Assembly: GCF_014133895.1 (NCBI RefSeq) | Contig: NC_050729.1 | Coordinates: 868,001 to 932,000 of the forward strand | Direction of reading: 5' to 3' | DNA: 64,000 nucleotides | Origin: Torulaspora globosa | Lineage: Eukaryota; Ascomycota; Saccharomycetes; Saccharomycetales; Saccharomycetaceae | Shown: in pieces, positions 48,689 through 59,201 of the stretch | Position numbering within the stretch: position 1 is the first letter of the stretch | How the letters are laid out: each line of letters starts with the position of its first letter | Translations under genes and position numbers: made by a program | Notes under the pieces: generated by a model | What the model saw: the letters and a program-made list of their open reading frames with translations, nothing else | Databases searched by the model: none | What the model was told of the DNA's origin: nothing

Positions 48689-48791
48689 TTGATTCCATTC
48701 CTTAGTCTCTCGAACTATTTCATTCTCGGTTAGACAAGGTAGTTTCTGCATCACAGAATATAACCTACACATACTAAGTATACTATACAGC

Positions 48792-49268
48792 ATGGCAAAG
48801 AAGGACAAGGGCCCAAAGGTCTCCACTGTTACGACGAAGGAAGGTGAGACTTTGAAGGTGTTCGAGGACTTGAACGACTTCGAGACTTTCATCAAACAGG
48901 AGACTGAGGATGACAGCTTTGACAACCTGCATTGCCAGCTGAGGTACTATCCGCCATTCGTGCTGCAGGAGGCACACAACGATCCGGAGAAGATCGCGAA
49001 CACTGCGAACTGCCACTCGAAGAAGTTTGTGCGTCATCTGCACCAGCACGTCGAAAAGCACTTGTTGAAGGACATCAAGGCAGCTGTCAACTTGCGGGAC
49101 TTGAAGTTCCGTAACAAGTCCAAGGACGAGAGTTTCGAGCGCATCGTGTGGCACTACGGGGAGGACACCGAGTATCATGAGAAGAAGTTCCACATCGAAG
49201 TTGGAGTCACCTGCAATCACGATAACGCGATGGTGGACGTCGACTACAAGACCGTCCCTCTTAGATAG
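48792..49268 (+). CDS. RGI1: Rgi1/Rgi2 respiratory-growth-induced protein
   Basis: 158 residues (161 in S. cerevisiae Rgi1). It matches the small fungal family over its whole length: VFEDLNDFETFIKQETEDD, LRYYPPFVLQEAHNDPEKI, NCHSKKFVRHLHQHVEKHLLKDIKAAV, TWHYGEET-like WHYGEDTEYHEKKF and the end VDYKTVPLR. The family has no established biochemical activity; in baker's yeast it supports energy metabolism under respiratory conditions. It is the single counterpart of YER067W and YIL057C. Confidence 0.95.
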   Translation: MAKKDKGPKVSTVTTKEGETLKVFEDLNDFETFIKQETEDDSFDNLHCQLRYYPPFVLQEAHNDPEKIANTANCHSKKFVRHLHQHVEKHLLKDIKAAVNLRDLKFRNKSKDESFERIVWHYGEDTEYHEKKFHIEVGVTCNHDNAMVDVDYKTVPLR

Positions 49269-49690
49269 TTTTATTTGGCCAGATAATGTGTTTACGAAGT
49301 AATGATTTTTACGCTAGCGAGCTTGCGACGGTTAACGTTTAGTTGTTCCGAAGGCGCTTTCAGGCGACGCAATCAACTAAACAGAAGAAAGAACAGACAG
49401 GCCCAGCAGCATGCTGAGTCTAACAGACGACCGCAGATGTTGCGAAACTGAGCGGAAGAGCAAGCATTGAGTGAGATTACTCGTACGATATAAGGTCTTC
49501 GCGCAGTGCGAGCAGTCCGGGTAACCACAGGTCTTGCAGTCGACTTTTCGCTTCAGTTTGGCCAAATGGCTTCGAAACCACTTTGAAGGATCGCCGGCAG
49601 TCGGTTACTGGGATAAGAGCCACCAATCGTCCCAAGCTTGCCATCCTGATTATACGAACGTTCCGGCCTTTAAATCAAGCACCATAAATT
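49269..49690. other. Intergenic, MOT2 promoter
   Basis: 422 bp between two plus-strand genes. A Reb1-type core (GGGTAAC, 49518-49524) is present. A minus-strand frame with CxxC pairs (49377-49565) is probably chance. Nothing else seen. Confidence 0.35.
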
Positions 49691-51487
49691 ATGACTTTGA
49701 ATCCACATGTTCATGAGAACTTGAAAGCCATTCAACAGGCCTTGAGTAACTACGATATGTCGTTTCTGTCCGATGATGAAGAGGATTTTTGCCCTCTATG
49801 TCTAGAGCCAATGGATATAACGGATAAAAACTTCAAACCATGTCCCTGCGGTTATCAAATATGTCAGTTCTGCTATAACAACATAAGGCAGAATGAAGAA
49901 CTTAACGGACGTTGTCCGGCCTGTCGCCGTAAATACGACGACGAAAGTGTGGAATATGTGACTCTTACACCTGAAGAGCTGAAAATGGAGAGAGAAAAGC
50001 AGGCTAGGAAGGAATGGGAGAGGAAACAGAGGGATAAGGAGAGAAAGGAGAATGAGTATGCCAACAGGAAGCATCTGGCCGGCATGAGAGTAATCCAGAA
50101 GAACCTTGTTTATGTTGTCGGCATTAACCCACCTGTGCCTTACGAGGAAGTTGCCTCATTGCTGAAGTCTGATAAGTACTTCGGACAATACGGCAAGATA
50201 AACAAGATAGTGGTGAACAGGAAAGCTCCACATTCAAATGCGAACGATCACTACCATTCTAATAACATCAACAATATCGTACCGGGCTACGGTGTTTACA
50301 TCACTTTTTCAAAGAAGGAAGACGCTGCCAAATGTATCGCCCAGGTCGATGGCACTTACATGGATGGCAGACTGGTCAAGGCAGCGTACGGTACTACTAA
50401 ATATTGCTCATCCTATCTGAGAGGGCTTCCTTGTCCGAACCCTAATTGCATGTTTTTACATGAGCCTGGTGAAGAGGCTGATTCCTTTAACAGAAGAGAA
50501 CTAAGCAACAAACAACAGCCCCCTCAAATGCATCAGTCGCTACCTCAGCAGACACGCCCACATGTCAGTAATGCTATTTTCAAGAGCACCGTAACTTCAA
50601 CCACGGTCAGCGGTTCTGGACATGGCTCCGGCACTCCGTCGCCCGCACCCGTTAAACTTCAGCTGCATCACGATAACCATCAAAATGGAACAGGTTCTTC
50701 TACTCCAGTGTTAATTCCGGCGCCCGTGCCAGCCGGCTCAAACCCCTGGGGTGTTACTCAATCCGCTACGCCAATCACGTCTCTCAACCTGTCGAAAAAC
50801 AATAGCTCCCACAACCTACCTTCGCTAAGCAGTACTTTGGGCCACCACAATAATCATCAACATGGCGAGCAAAGTAGCGTCAGTGCGCACAAGAAAAAGC
50901 AGCATAATGCAAACGGCAAGGAATTTGTCGATCCTTATGATGCTCTGGACAGCGCTGTGAGATTTTTGGATTCTAGAATTTCCTCACTTTCTAACTACAA
51001 ATCGCAGGATATCCATCTGAAATCGGACTTAGTGGACGATGAAACCTACAAGCGTTATCCTTCTCTGTTTTCGTGGAGCAATATTGAAACTTCTGAAGAC
51101 AGCAGCGGGGAATTGACCAAAAAACTGGTGGATATACTGGCGACAAACCCAGTGGATTACTCAGCTTCTGTCATTTCATTTTTGCAAAACGCTAGCGCTA
51201 GCGCCAACAATGATCTTACTATTCGCAATCCCCTGCCACAACATATCCTTCCTCAACCAGTACCACAGGCCACCGCACAGCAACAACATCCGTTGAATGT
51301 CAGCACACCTCCTCCACCAGGAATGTTCACAGCGCAACACATCGCCATGCAGCAGCAGCAGCAGCAGCAGCAACAACATCAGCAGCGCCAGCAGCAGCAA
51401 TCAAAGGCAGACAATGGTGCTTCGAACAACTCGACGGACTTTTTAAACCAACTAATTAATGGCAGGAGAGTCGCTGCAGGCAATTGA
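49691..51487 (+). CDS. MOT2: Mot2/Not4 RING E3 ligase of the Ccr4-Not complex
   Basis: 598 residues (587 in S. cerevisiae). The C4C4 RING occupies residues 34-77 (CPLCLEPM...CPCGYQICQFCYNNI...CPACRRKY). A basic helical linker (about 95-130), an RRM (about 135-230; NLVYVVGINPPVPYEEV) and a CCCH finger (CSSYLRGLPCPNPNCMFLH) follow. The rest is low-complexity: Ser/Asn/His, a helical Not-binding segment around 405-500, and a polyglutamine stretch near 555-575 (CAG repeat at 51350-51401). It ubiquitylates ribosomal and other substrates during translation quality control and represses transcription. Confidence 0.97.
   Translation: MTLNPHVHENLKAIQQALSNYDMSFLSDDEEDFCPLCLEPMDITDKNFKPCPCGYQICQFCYNNIRQNEELNGRCPACRRKYDDESVEYVTLTPEELKMEREKQARKEWERKQRDKERKENEYANRKHLAGMRVIQKNLVYVVGINPPVPYEEVASLLKSDKYFGQYGKINKIVVNRKAPHSNANDHYHSNNINNIVPGYGVYITFSKKEDAAKCIAQVDGTYMDGRLVKAAYGTTKYCSSYLRGLPCPNPNCMFLHEPGEEADSFNRRELSNKQQPPQMHQSLPQQTRPHVSNAIFKSTVTSTTVSGSGHGSGTPSPAPVKLQLHHDNHQNGTGSSTPVLIPAPVPAGSNPWGVTQSATPITSLNLSKNNSSHNLPSLSSTLGHHNNHQHGEQSSVSAHKKKQHNANGKEFVDPYDALDSAVRFLDSRISSLSNYKSQDIHLKSDLVDDETYKRYPSLFSWSNIETSEDSSGELTKKLVDILATNPVDYSASVISFLQNASASANNDLTIRNPLPQHILPQPVPQATAQQQHPLNVSTPPPPGMFTAQHIAMQQQQQQQQQHQQRQQQQSKADNGASNNSTDFLNQLINGRRVAAGN
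51350..51401 (+). repeat. CAG/CAA repeat coding polyglutamine in MOT2
   Basis: About seven pure CAG codons followed by CAA, CAT and CGC interruptions and more CAG. It is likely to vary in length between strains. Confidence 0.8.
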
Positions 51488-51644
51488 TCTTATTTGGTAT
51501 ATTTATGCATTCATTTTATATACGAGAATTCTTGTAATATTTTCATAGCGATCATCAGCCTTACTGTGCGAGATGAGAAGTAGATGAACTACTAAGAAAT
51601 GAGCATCCAAGACAAGAAAGGAAGTGAAATAGTAGCGGTTTAGG

Positions 51645-52586
51645 ATGTCATATAATCTCAATAAGTTTACAGCAGATGTATCACGACTGTTCAAGCCAAG
51701 ACCACCATTAGAGTACAAAAAGCCAGTCGATTATCCGCTGGAAAAGCGTCAAACATGTCCGCATATCTCAGGTGTTGCTGGTTTGCTAAGGGATTCCTTG
51801 AATGATTACATGGAGCGTTTCCCTGAAGGATCAGAGAACGCTCACCTTCGAAAATATGAAGAGGCTGCTAATCACAAGACCGAAGAGCGCCGGCAACTGG
51901 ATAATGAATTGCGTCGATGGAACCCGCATAACGATCCCAATATGAAAGATACTGATCCCTATCGAACGATTTTTGTCGGTAGACTACCATATGATACATC
52001 AGAAGTCGAGCTACAGAAGAAGTTCAGTGAGTTCGGCGAAATTGAAAAGGTCCGAGTTGTCAGAGATAAGATAAGCAACCATTCTAAAGGCTATGCGTTT
52101 GTGGTGTTCACCGATCCTCAAAGTAGCAGATCTGCCTGTAAAGAATATGGGTTGCATAGAGGAATCAAGATCAAAGAGCGTACCTGTATCGTAGATATCG
52201 AGAGAGGCCGAACCGTCAGGTACTTCAAACCTAGAAGGCTTGGCGGCGGATTGGGCGGTCGAGGCTACACAAAAGCTGAGGATATGTCGAGATTTTCTAC
52301 TGGCCCTGCGACGAGGTTTGGCGAGCAACCTCATAGAAGATCGACCTACGAGACAAAAAGATATGGAACCAACTGGCCTTCCAGGCCTAGATACACAGGC
52401 CCAAGCAGATTTTCACAGTCTACACCTGTACCTCGCGCCTCAGCTCCTGTGACTTCAGATTCTTCGGGCTATCGAGGACCATCCATGACGAGTCCCGCCT
52501 TGCCAGTTAAGACATCGTATAGATCGAGAAACGCAAGAGCTCACGAGACCAGGGGAACCAGCAAGATCGAGGAGCCGGACTACTGA
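51645..52586 (+). CDS. SNP1: Snp1, U1 snRNP 70K protein
   Basis: 313 residues (300 in S. cerevisiae). The N-terminal U1-70K segment (residues 1-100) includes LFKPRPPLEYKKPVDYP and WNPHNDPNMKDTDPYRTIF. The RRM (about 106-185) has RNP2 IFVGRLPY and RNP1 KGYAFVVF. After the RRM comes ERGRTVRYFKPRRLGGGLGGRGY, then a Ser/Arg-rich disordered tail. It binds stem-loop I of U1 snRNA and recognises the 5' splice site. In the 3' flank a 10-bp unit TGCATAGCRC is repeated in tandem (52611-52635). Confidence 0.97.
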   Translation: MSYNLNKFTADVSRLFKPRPPLEYKKPVDYPLEKRQTCPHISGVAGLLRDSLNDYMERFPEGSENAHLRKYEEAANHKTEERRQLDNELRRWNPHNDPNMKDTDPYRTIFVGRLPYDTSEVELQKKFSEFGEIEKVRVVRDKISNHSKGYAFVVFTDPQSSRSACKEYGLHRGIKIKERTCIVDIERGRTVRYFKPRRLGGGLGGRGYTKAEDMSRFSTGPATRFGEQPHRRSTYETKRYGTNWPSRPRYTGPSRFSQSTPVPRASAPVTSDSSGYRGPSMTSPALPVKTSYRSRNARAHETRGTSKIEEPDY

Positions 52587-52699
52587 TAGCATAAGCCAGG
52601 TTTAAGAAGCTGCATAGCACTGCATAGCGCTGCATTTGGCCTTCATCTTCGCAAATATCATATTTAATATCTGTTCTATAGTGAATACTTGGTTACCCG

Positions 52700-52707
52700 A
52701 TGACTCA
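52700..52707. promoter_or_regulatory. Gcn4 binding site upstream of ARG5,6
   Basis: ATGACTCA, the full palindromic Gcn4 consensus, 177 bp upstream of the ARG5,6 start. ARG5,6 is under general amino-acid control in S. cerevisiae. It is in the 297 bp gap 52587-52883. Confidence 0.75.
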
Positions 52708-52877
52708 CCGAAAATTTCTGCAGCTTGTTAATCTTGCATAAAAAATCAATTACAGTGGCCTTCCTATCTATGGATAAAAGAGTTAAGCAGCCAGAACTGA
52801 CTTTTGCTGATCAAGATTTTCCTCTGGACATCAATTCCTTCTGAACGGTAAGCTAGAAAATCAGGCGTCTGTTGTGA

Positions 52878-55457
<2,580 letters not shown>

Positions 55458-55665
55458 ACCACTGGCAAGCTAATGTTACATAGTGCTACCGCTGTATAAC
55501 CGTATGGAAGATTTCGCCCGTCTTAGCGCTAAGTAGCATATGCAGTTACCCGGAGCTCTCATGATCAAGCAAAAAATACCAATTCAAGGCCCCTTTACTA
55601 TGCTGATGAACATTAATTGACCATCCTATTGATCTGTACGTCTGGTTCTGCATCGGATCCCCACC

Positions 55666-56127
55666 ATGGACAACTGGAGAAGAATTGATATAGATGCGTT
55701 TGATCCCGACAGCGGCAGGTTGACCGCCCAGGATCTGATACCTCCAAACGAGGTCCCAGTGACCCTGCAGGATATACAACCAAAGATCTCTCAGCTACGC
55801 TCTCTGGCCTCAAGCGGCGACATGACCTCTGCTATCCAATTGGCTGTGAACGATCCCCCATACGGTGCCGATGACATTACAAAGGCAACGTACTTCCGGG
55901 CCGTGCTGGAGGCCCTTACACAAGTCAGACAGTCTGATATCACAACGATCGTCAAACAGCTGACATCCAAGCAACAAGATGTGTTGGTAAAGTACCTGTA
56001 TAAAGGTATGTCAGTTCCGGAGGGTCAAAAACAGGGAGGCATCCTATTGGCATGGTTTGAAAGGCTGACGCAGACTGCTGGCGTCAATCCAATCGTCCAC
56101 TACCTCTCAGATAGACAAACAGTATAA
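55666..56127 (+). CDS. ARC15: Arc15, ARPC5 subunit of the Arp2/3 complex
   Basis: 153 residues (154 in S. cerevisiae). The N-terminus NWRRIDIDAFDPDSGRLTA is the ARPC5 hallmark. The remainder is helical and ends in a conserved tail PEGQKQGGILLAWFERLTQTAG. It is part of the Arp2/3 actin-nucleating complex at cortical patches. Order SNP1, ARG5,6, ARC15, YRB2 interleaves chromosome IX and V genes. Confidence 0.96.
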   Translation: MDNWRRIDIDAFDPDSGRLTAQDLIPPNEVPVTLQDIQPKISQLRSLASSGDMTSAIQLAVNDPPYGADDITKATYFRAVLEALTQVRQSDITTIVKQLTSKQQDVLVKYLYKGMSVPEGQKQGGILLAWFERLTQTAGVNPIVHYLSDRQTV

Positions 56128-56288
56128 TAAGTACGTACAATAGATCTGATGAGCTTTCTTTAAATTCTTAATAGCTGATAGTAGGCATTTAGAACGTAAG
56201 AAAATCAAGGTCTTCCTAGTTCGTCTGTTTCTAAAGGAAGATGACTAGCCAGCTTAGATAGAAGATTGAAGCACCTGTGGTATTAGTA

Positions 56289-57272
56289 ATGTCTGATTCG
56301 GAAAACCCTGTGAGGCAGGAGCAGAAAAGTGCTGAGAAAGCTGCAGTACCTGTGGAAAATACGGAAGGCAAACTCAAGAGAAGCAGAGAGGGAACAGAGA
56401 ACGATTCCAATGGAGAAGCAGTTAGTGAGAAGGCAGACGAGGAAGTTGCACCTAAGAAAGCAAAGACGGCGAACGGTGTTGAAGCAGCAAAAAAGGTAGA
56501 AAAGGGTTCAAAAGAAGTGCCCGTCAAGCATCCTGGAACTAGCGAAAAAGATACTGGCGATAAGCCAAAGCATGTCTTTGGATCTACTACAAGTTTCAGC
56601 GCTGGCTTTGCAGCCGGCAAGCGCTCTACAATCTCGACGATTGACTCAGGCGGCTCAAATAAGGAAAAGTCTACTACCAAGCCAAGCGCGTTTGGATCGG
56701 GCCTCTCGTTTGGCGGTGGGTTTACTATGCTAAAGAAATCTGATGAGCAGGCATCAAAAGCTACAGAGAAAGACGAAACGTCAGGGGATTTGAAGGAGCA
56801 CGAGCAGACGCCGTCATCCGAGAGTAAGAAAGAGCAGAGTACAGAGACGGAGTCTGGCCTGAGTTCATCAGAGAGTAGCGTTTTCAAGTTACAGAAGCAG
56901 GAAGTGAAATCGGGAGAGGAGTCGGAAGAAGTGGTGTACCAAGTGAACGCTAAGCTTTATCAATTATCCGACTTGAAGCATGGTTGGAAGGAAAGAGGTG
57001 TGGGATTTATTAGAGTAAATAAGAATAAGAGTACAGGAAAAGCGCGTTTGGTGATGAGATCTCGCGGAATTCTGAAAGTGATTCTCAACCTCCCACTAGT
57101 CAAAGGTTTCAAGATCCAAAGAGGATTCCCTGGTTCCTTGCAAGGCGAAAAATTCATACGCATAACTGCTGTCGATGACAACAAGGCTCCATTACAGTAT
57201 GCCGTGAAGACGGGCAAAATCGAAACGGTCCAAGAGCTTTACGATAATATCGTCAAGCTAGTGGCGGAGTAA
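56289..57272 (+). CDS. YRB2: Yrb2 Ran-binding nuclear export cofactor
   Basis: 327 residues from ATG 56289, the S. cerevisiae length; the frame extends four codons to a GTG. The N-terminal 100 residues are rich in Lys, Glu and Ala with a nuclear-localisation-like KKAK. The middle contains FG-type motifs (VFGSTTSFSAGF, AFGSGLSFGGGF). The C-terminal Ran-binding domain (about 210-327) reads AKLYQLSDLKHGWKERGVGFIRVNKNK...RLVMRSRGILKVILN. It helps Crm1/Xpo1 with RanGTP and cargo export. It ends 49 bp from convergent EFM4. Confidence 0.96.
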   Translation: MSDSENPVRQEQKSAEKAAVPVENTEGKLKRSREGTENDSNGEAVSEKADEEVAPKKAKTANGVEAAKKVEKGSKEVPVKHPGTSEKDTGDKPKHVFGSTTSFSAGFAAGKRSTISTIDSGGSNKEKSTTKPSAFGSGLSFGGGFTMLKKSDEQASKATEKDETSGDLKEHEQTPSSESKKEQSTETESGLSSSESSVFKLQKQEVKSGEESEEVVYQVNAKLYQLSDLKHGWKERGVGFIRVNKNKSTGKARLVMRSRGILKVILNLPLVKGFKIQRGFPGSLQGEKFIRITAVDDNKAPLQYAVKTGKIETVQELYDNIVKLVAE

Positions 57273-57321
57273 ATCGCATACGATAGGAACAATATAATTC
57301 GAAATACACTCACGTAATTAA

Positions 57322-58026
57322 TCACTGCTTGATAAATGCTACACTACATATCGTAGTCCCTTTTACGCCGCCGAATTCGTAAGCTGGGTAGGCAATAGTT
57401 CTCCAAACTTTCAGCCTGTCGGTTTGCACGATGCTGATTAGCTCATCTTCCGTGAAATTACAAGAGGTGATGAGAAAAATCCCGTCTCGATCCAAAAGCT
57501 TCTCTACGACGCTTGAATATCCCTCCACCATTCTCCTACCATCCGCCAGGGCCTTCTCACACAGCGCAATTGCGTCCAAAGTGCCCTTGTCCAGCACAAG
57601 ATCGAATAGTCCAGGGTTCCAATCTGGCGCAAAAATGTCAGCTGCCGCAAACCGGATCTTGTCGTTGTACCCGTTGGCTTTTGAAATTTCTGTAGCAAAC
57701 TCAACGCTTTCCTCAGAGTAGTCTACGCCCAGCATTGGGCCAGCGAAATCATTTTCATAAAGTTCAAAAAGGAGATGACCATTCCCCGTTCCCAAGTCTA
57801 TCACTTTTGACCCCAAATCGATTTTTTTCTGCCCGACGTTCTCGAGGAGAAACTCTACCATCCGTTCTTCCGCCCCATTGTCATCGAACCAGCATTCCCC
57901 GGTATCTTTGGGATTCTTGCTGAAATTATCCCTTTCCAGTGCGTAAAAGTCGTCCCAGTACTTCTTCGTGCCTAATTGGGAAGCATTGAGCTTCCTGGTG
58001 TCCTCCATCGTCCGCCGTTCAGTCAT
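57322..58026 (-). CDS. EFM4: Efm4/See1 eEF1A lysine methyltransferase
   Basis: 234 residues from ATG 58024-58026. Other in-frame ATGs are at 58006-58008 (six codons later) and 58093-58095 (23 codons earlier); the family homology begins at LNASQLGTKKYWDDFYALE, so the start is uncertain. SAM-binding motif I is VIDLGTGNGHLLFELY, with LDKGTLDAI and LITSCNFTEDEL further on. The S. cerevisiae enzyme (257 residues) methylates Lys316 of eEF1A and is also linked to vesicle transport. It is divergent from FIS1 by less than 200 bp. A possible short 5' leader intron is discussed in the findings. Confidence 0.93.
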   Translation of the reverse strand: MTERRTMEDTRKLNASQLGTKKYWDDFYALERDNFSKNPKDTGECWFDDNGAEERMVEFLLENVGQKKIDLGSKVIDLGTGNGHLLFELYENDFAGPMLGVDYSEESVEFATEISKANGYNDKIRFAAADIFAPDWNPGLFDLVLDKGTLDAIALCEKALADGRRMVEGYSSVVEKLLDRDGIFLITSCNFTEDELISIVQTDRLKVWRTIAYPAYEFGGVKGTTICSVAFIKQ

Positions 58027-58194
58027 TGCAACAAGCTTTTTGTTCAGCTCATCGACTTCACCTGTCAACTTTTCACATCTCGGGTAGTTCGTCATAGGCC
58101 CTGAAAAAGGTGAGTTGGCACCGCATAAAAGACAACAGGGAGAGCAAGAGATCACATACCAGAACCACCTTAGGGCCTATCTACTGAGCCTTTC

Positions 58195-58662
58195 ATGACC
58201 AAGATCAACTTTCTACCCACCTTGCAGGATGCCTTTGAACCTTTGCTGCCCCAGCAGGTAGAAATACTTCGCCAGCAAGTGCTCTCCGAGGGTGGCGACT
58301 CGGCCTCTGTTCAATCCAGATTCAACTATGCCTGGGGGTTAATCAAATCGGAAGACGTAAACGATCAACGACTTGGTGTCAAACTCCTAACCGACATCTA
58401 TAAGGAATCATCTGTCCGGAGAAGGGAGTGTTTGTACTACCTGAGCATCGGATGCTACAAATTAGGGGAATACACCATGGCCAAGAGGTACGTGGACACA
58501 TTGCATGAACATGAACCCAACAACAAACAGGCACAGGCTTTGAAAACCATGGTCGAAGATAAAGTCCAGAGGGAGACAGTGAAGGGCTTGGCCCTGGCAA
58601 CAGGCGTAATCGCCGGTGCCGCCGCAGTCGCGGCCGTCTTCTTCAAAGGCAGGAAGAAATGA
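58195..58662 (+). CDS. FIS1: Fis1 mitochondrial and peroxisomal fission receptor
   Basis: 155 residues, exactly the S. cerevisiae length. The cytosolic part has two TPR-like helix pairs; SRFNYAWGLIKSEDVNDQRLGVKLL and RRECLYYLSIGCYKLGEYTMAKRYVD are strongly conserved. The C-terminal tail anchor is LALATGVIAGAAAVAAVFF, followed by KGRKK, the basic end that targets the outer membrane. It recruits Mdv1/Caf4 and Dnm1 to mitochondria and peroxisomes. Confidence 0.97.
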   Translation: MTKINFLPTLQDAFEPLLPQQVEILRQQVLSEGGDSASVQSRFNYAWGLIKSEDVNDQRLGVKLLTDIYKESSVRRRECLYYLSIGCYKLGEYTMAKRYVDTLHEHEPNNKQAQALKTMVEDKVQRETVKGLALATGVIAGAAAVAAVFFKGRKK

Positions 58663-58795
58663 TCAATGTAGTGCAACCAAATAGCTTACCATCAACGACC
58701 ACCCTTATGTATTCATCACTGGAACCCAAAAGACTGCATATATTGTATAGGTCTCATGTCATTCCTGAACCCTCCCTCCAAGAGACTCAGCCAAA

Positions 58796-59002
58796 ATGCC
58801 GCTTTCATTTCAGGTGGGCTACAACAGCAGCAAAACCGCTCTAGGATCCAAACGCCCTATGTGTTTGTCAGCATCGCCTTTTCGTGCTCATGATGACACA
58901 GGCCTGTCCCGAAACCTGGCACTGGCGCTTGAAGCGCTCCAAATGAGGCAGAACACCATCAAACATTACAACGCCTCCAGGCTTGACGATGATCGATGCT
59001 GA
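58796..59002 (+). CDS. Unrecognised 68-codon open frame upstream of RNR1
   Basis: An ATG in good context (AAAATG) opens 68 codons between FIS1 and RNR1. The product is polar and basic, with SKTALGSKRPMCLSASPF, then a helix-like part LSRNLALALEALQMRQNTIKHYNASRL and an acidic-Cys end DDDRC. It has no membrane span. I do not recognise it. The sequence looks more protein-like than most chance frames of this size, but no homologue can be named. It ends just before the MCB cluster of RNR1. It could be a small gene or chance. Confidence 0.3.
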   Translation: MPLSFQVGYNSSKTALGSKRPMCLSASPFRAHDDTGLSRNLALALEALQMRQNTIKHYNASRLDDDRC

Positions 59003-59018
59003 TCGTTACGAGATGTTT

Positions 59019-59105
59019 ACGCGTCGTTTGGGACATCTCGTAACGAGACGCGTAATTTTTTTACGCGTCGCGTTCTTGGTATATGTCAGCTATATAAGTA
59101 CGCGT
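59019..59105. promoter_or_regulatory. Four MCB boxes and TATA of RNR1
   Basis: ACGCGT occurs at 59019-59024, 59048-59053, 59063-59068 and 59100-59105, with a TATATAAG at 59091-59098. All lie within 185 bp of the ATG. MCB boxes bind MBF (Mbp1/Swi6) and give G1/S expression. This density resembles RNR1 rather than the damage-inducible RNR3 of S. cerevisiae. Confidence 0.8.
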
Positions 59106-59201
59106 CTTTCCTGAAATTGGGAGATCTTTCCTTCGTTTGTTGAGTTGTGGTGAGTTCCAGCAGAACCATTGAGCTATTGGAATAAAACTATTCGTTGAGT
59201 A

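Noticed and set aside
49377..49565. 62-codon minus-strand frame with CxxC pairs upstream of MOT2
   Set aside because: It overlaps the promoter including a Reb1-type site, starts far from any supported transcript, and has no known zinc-finger spacing.
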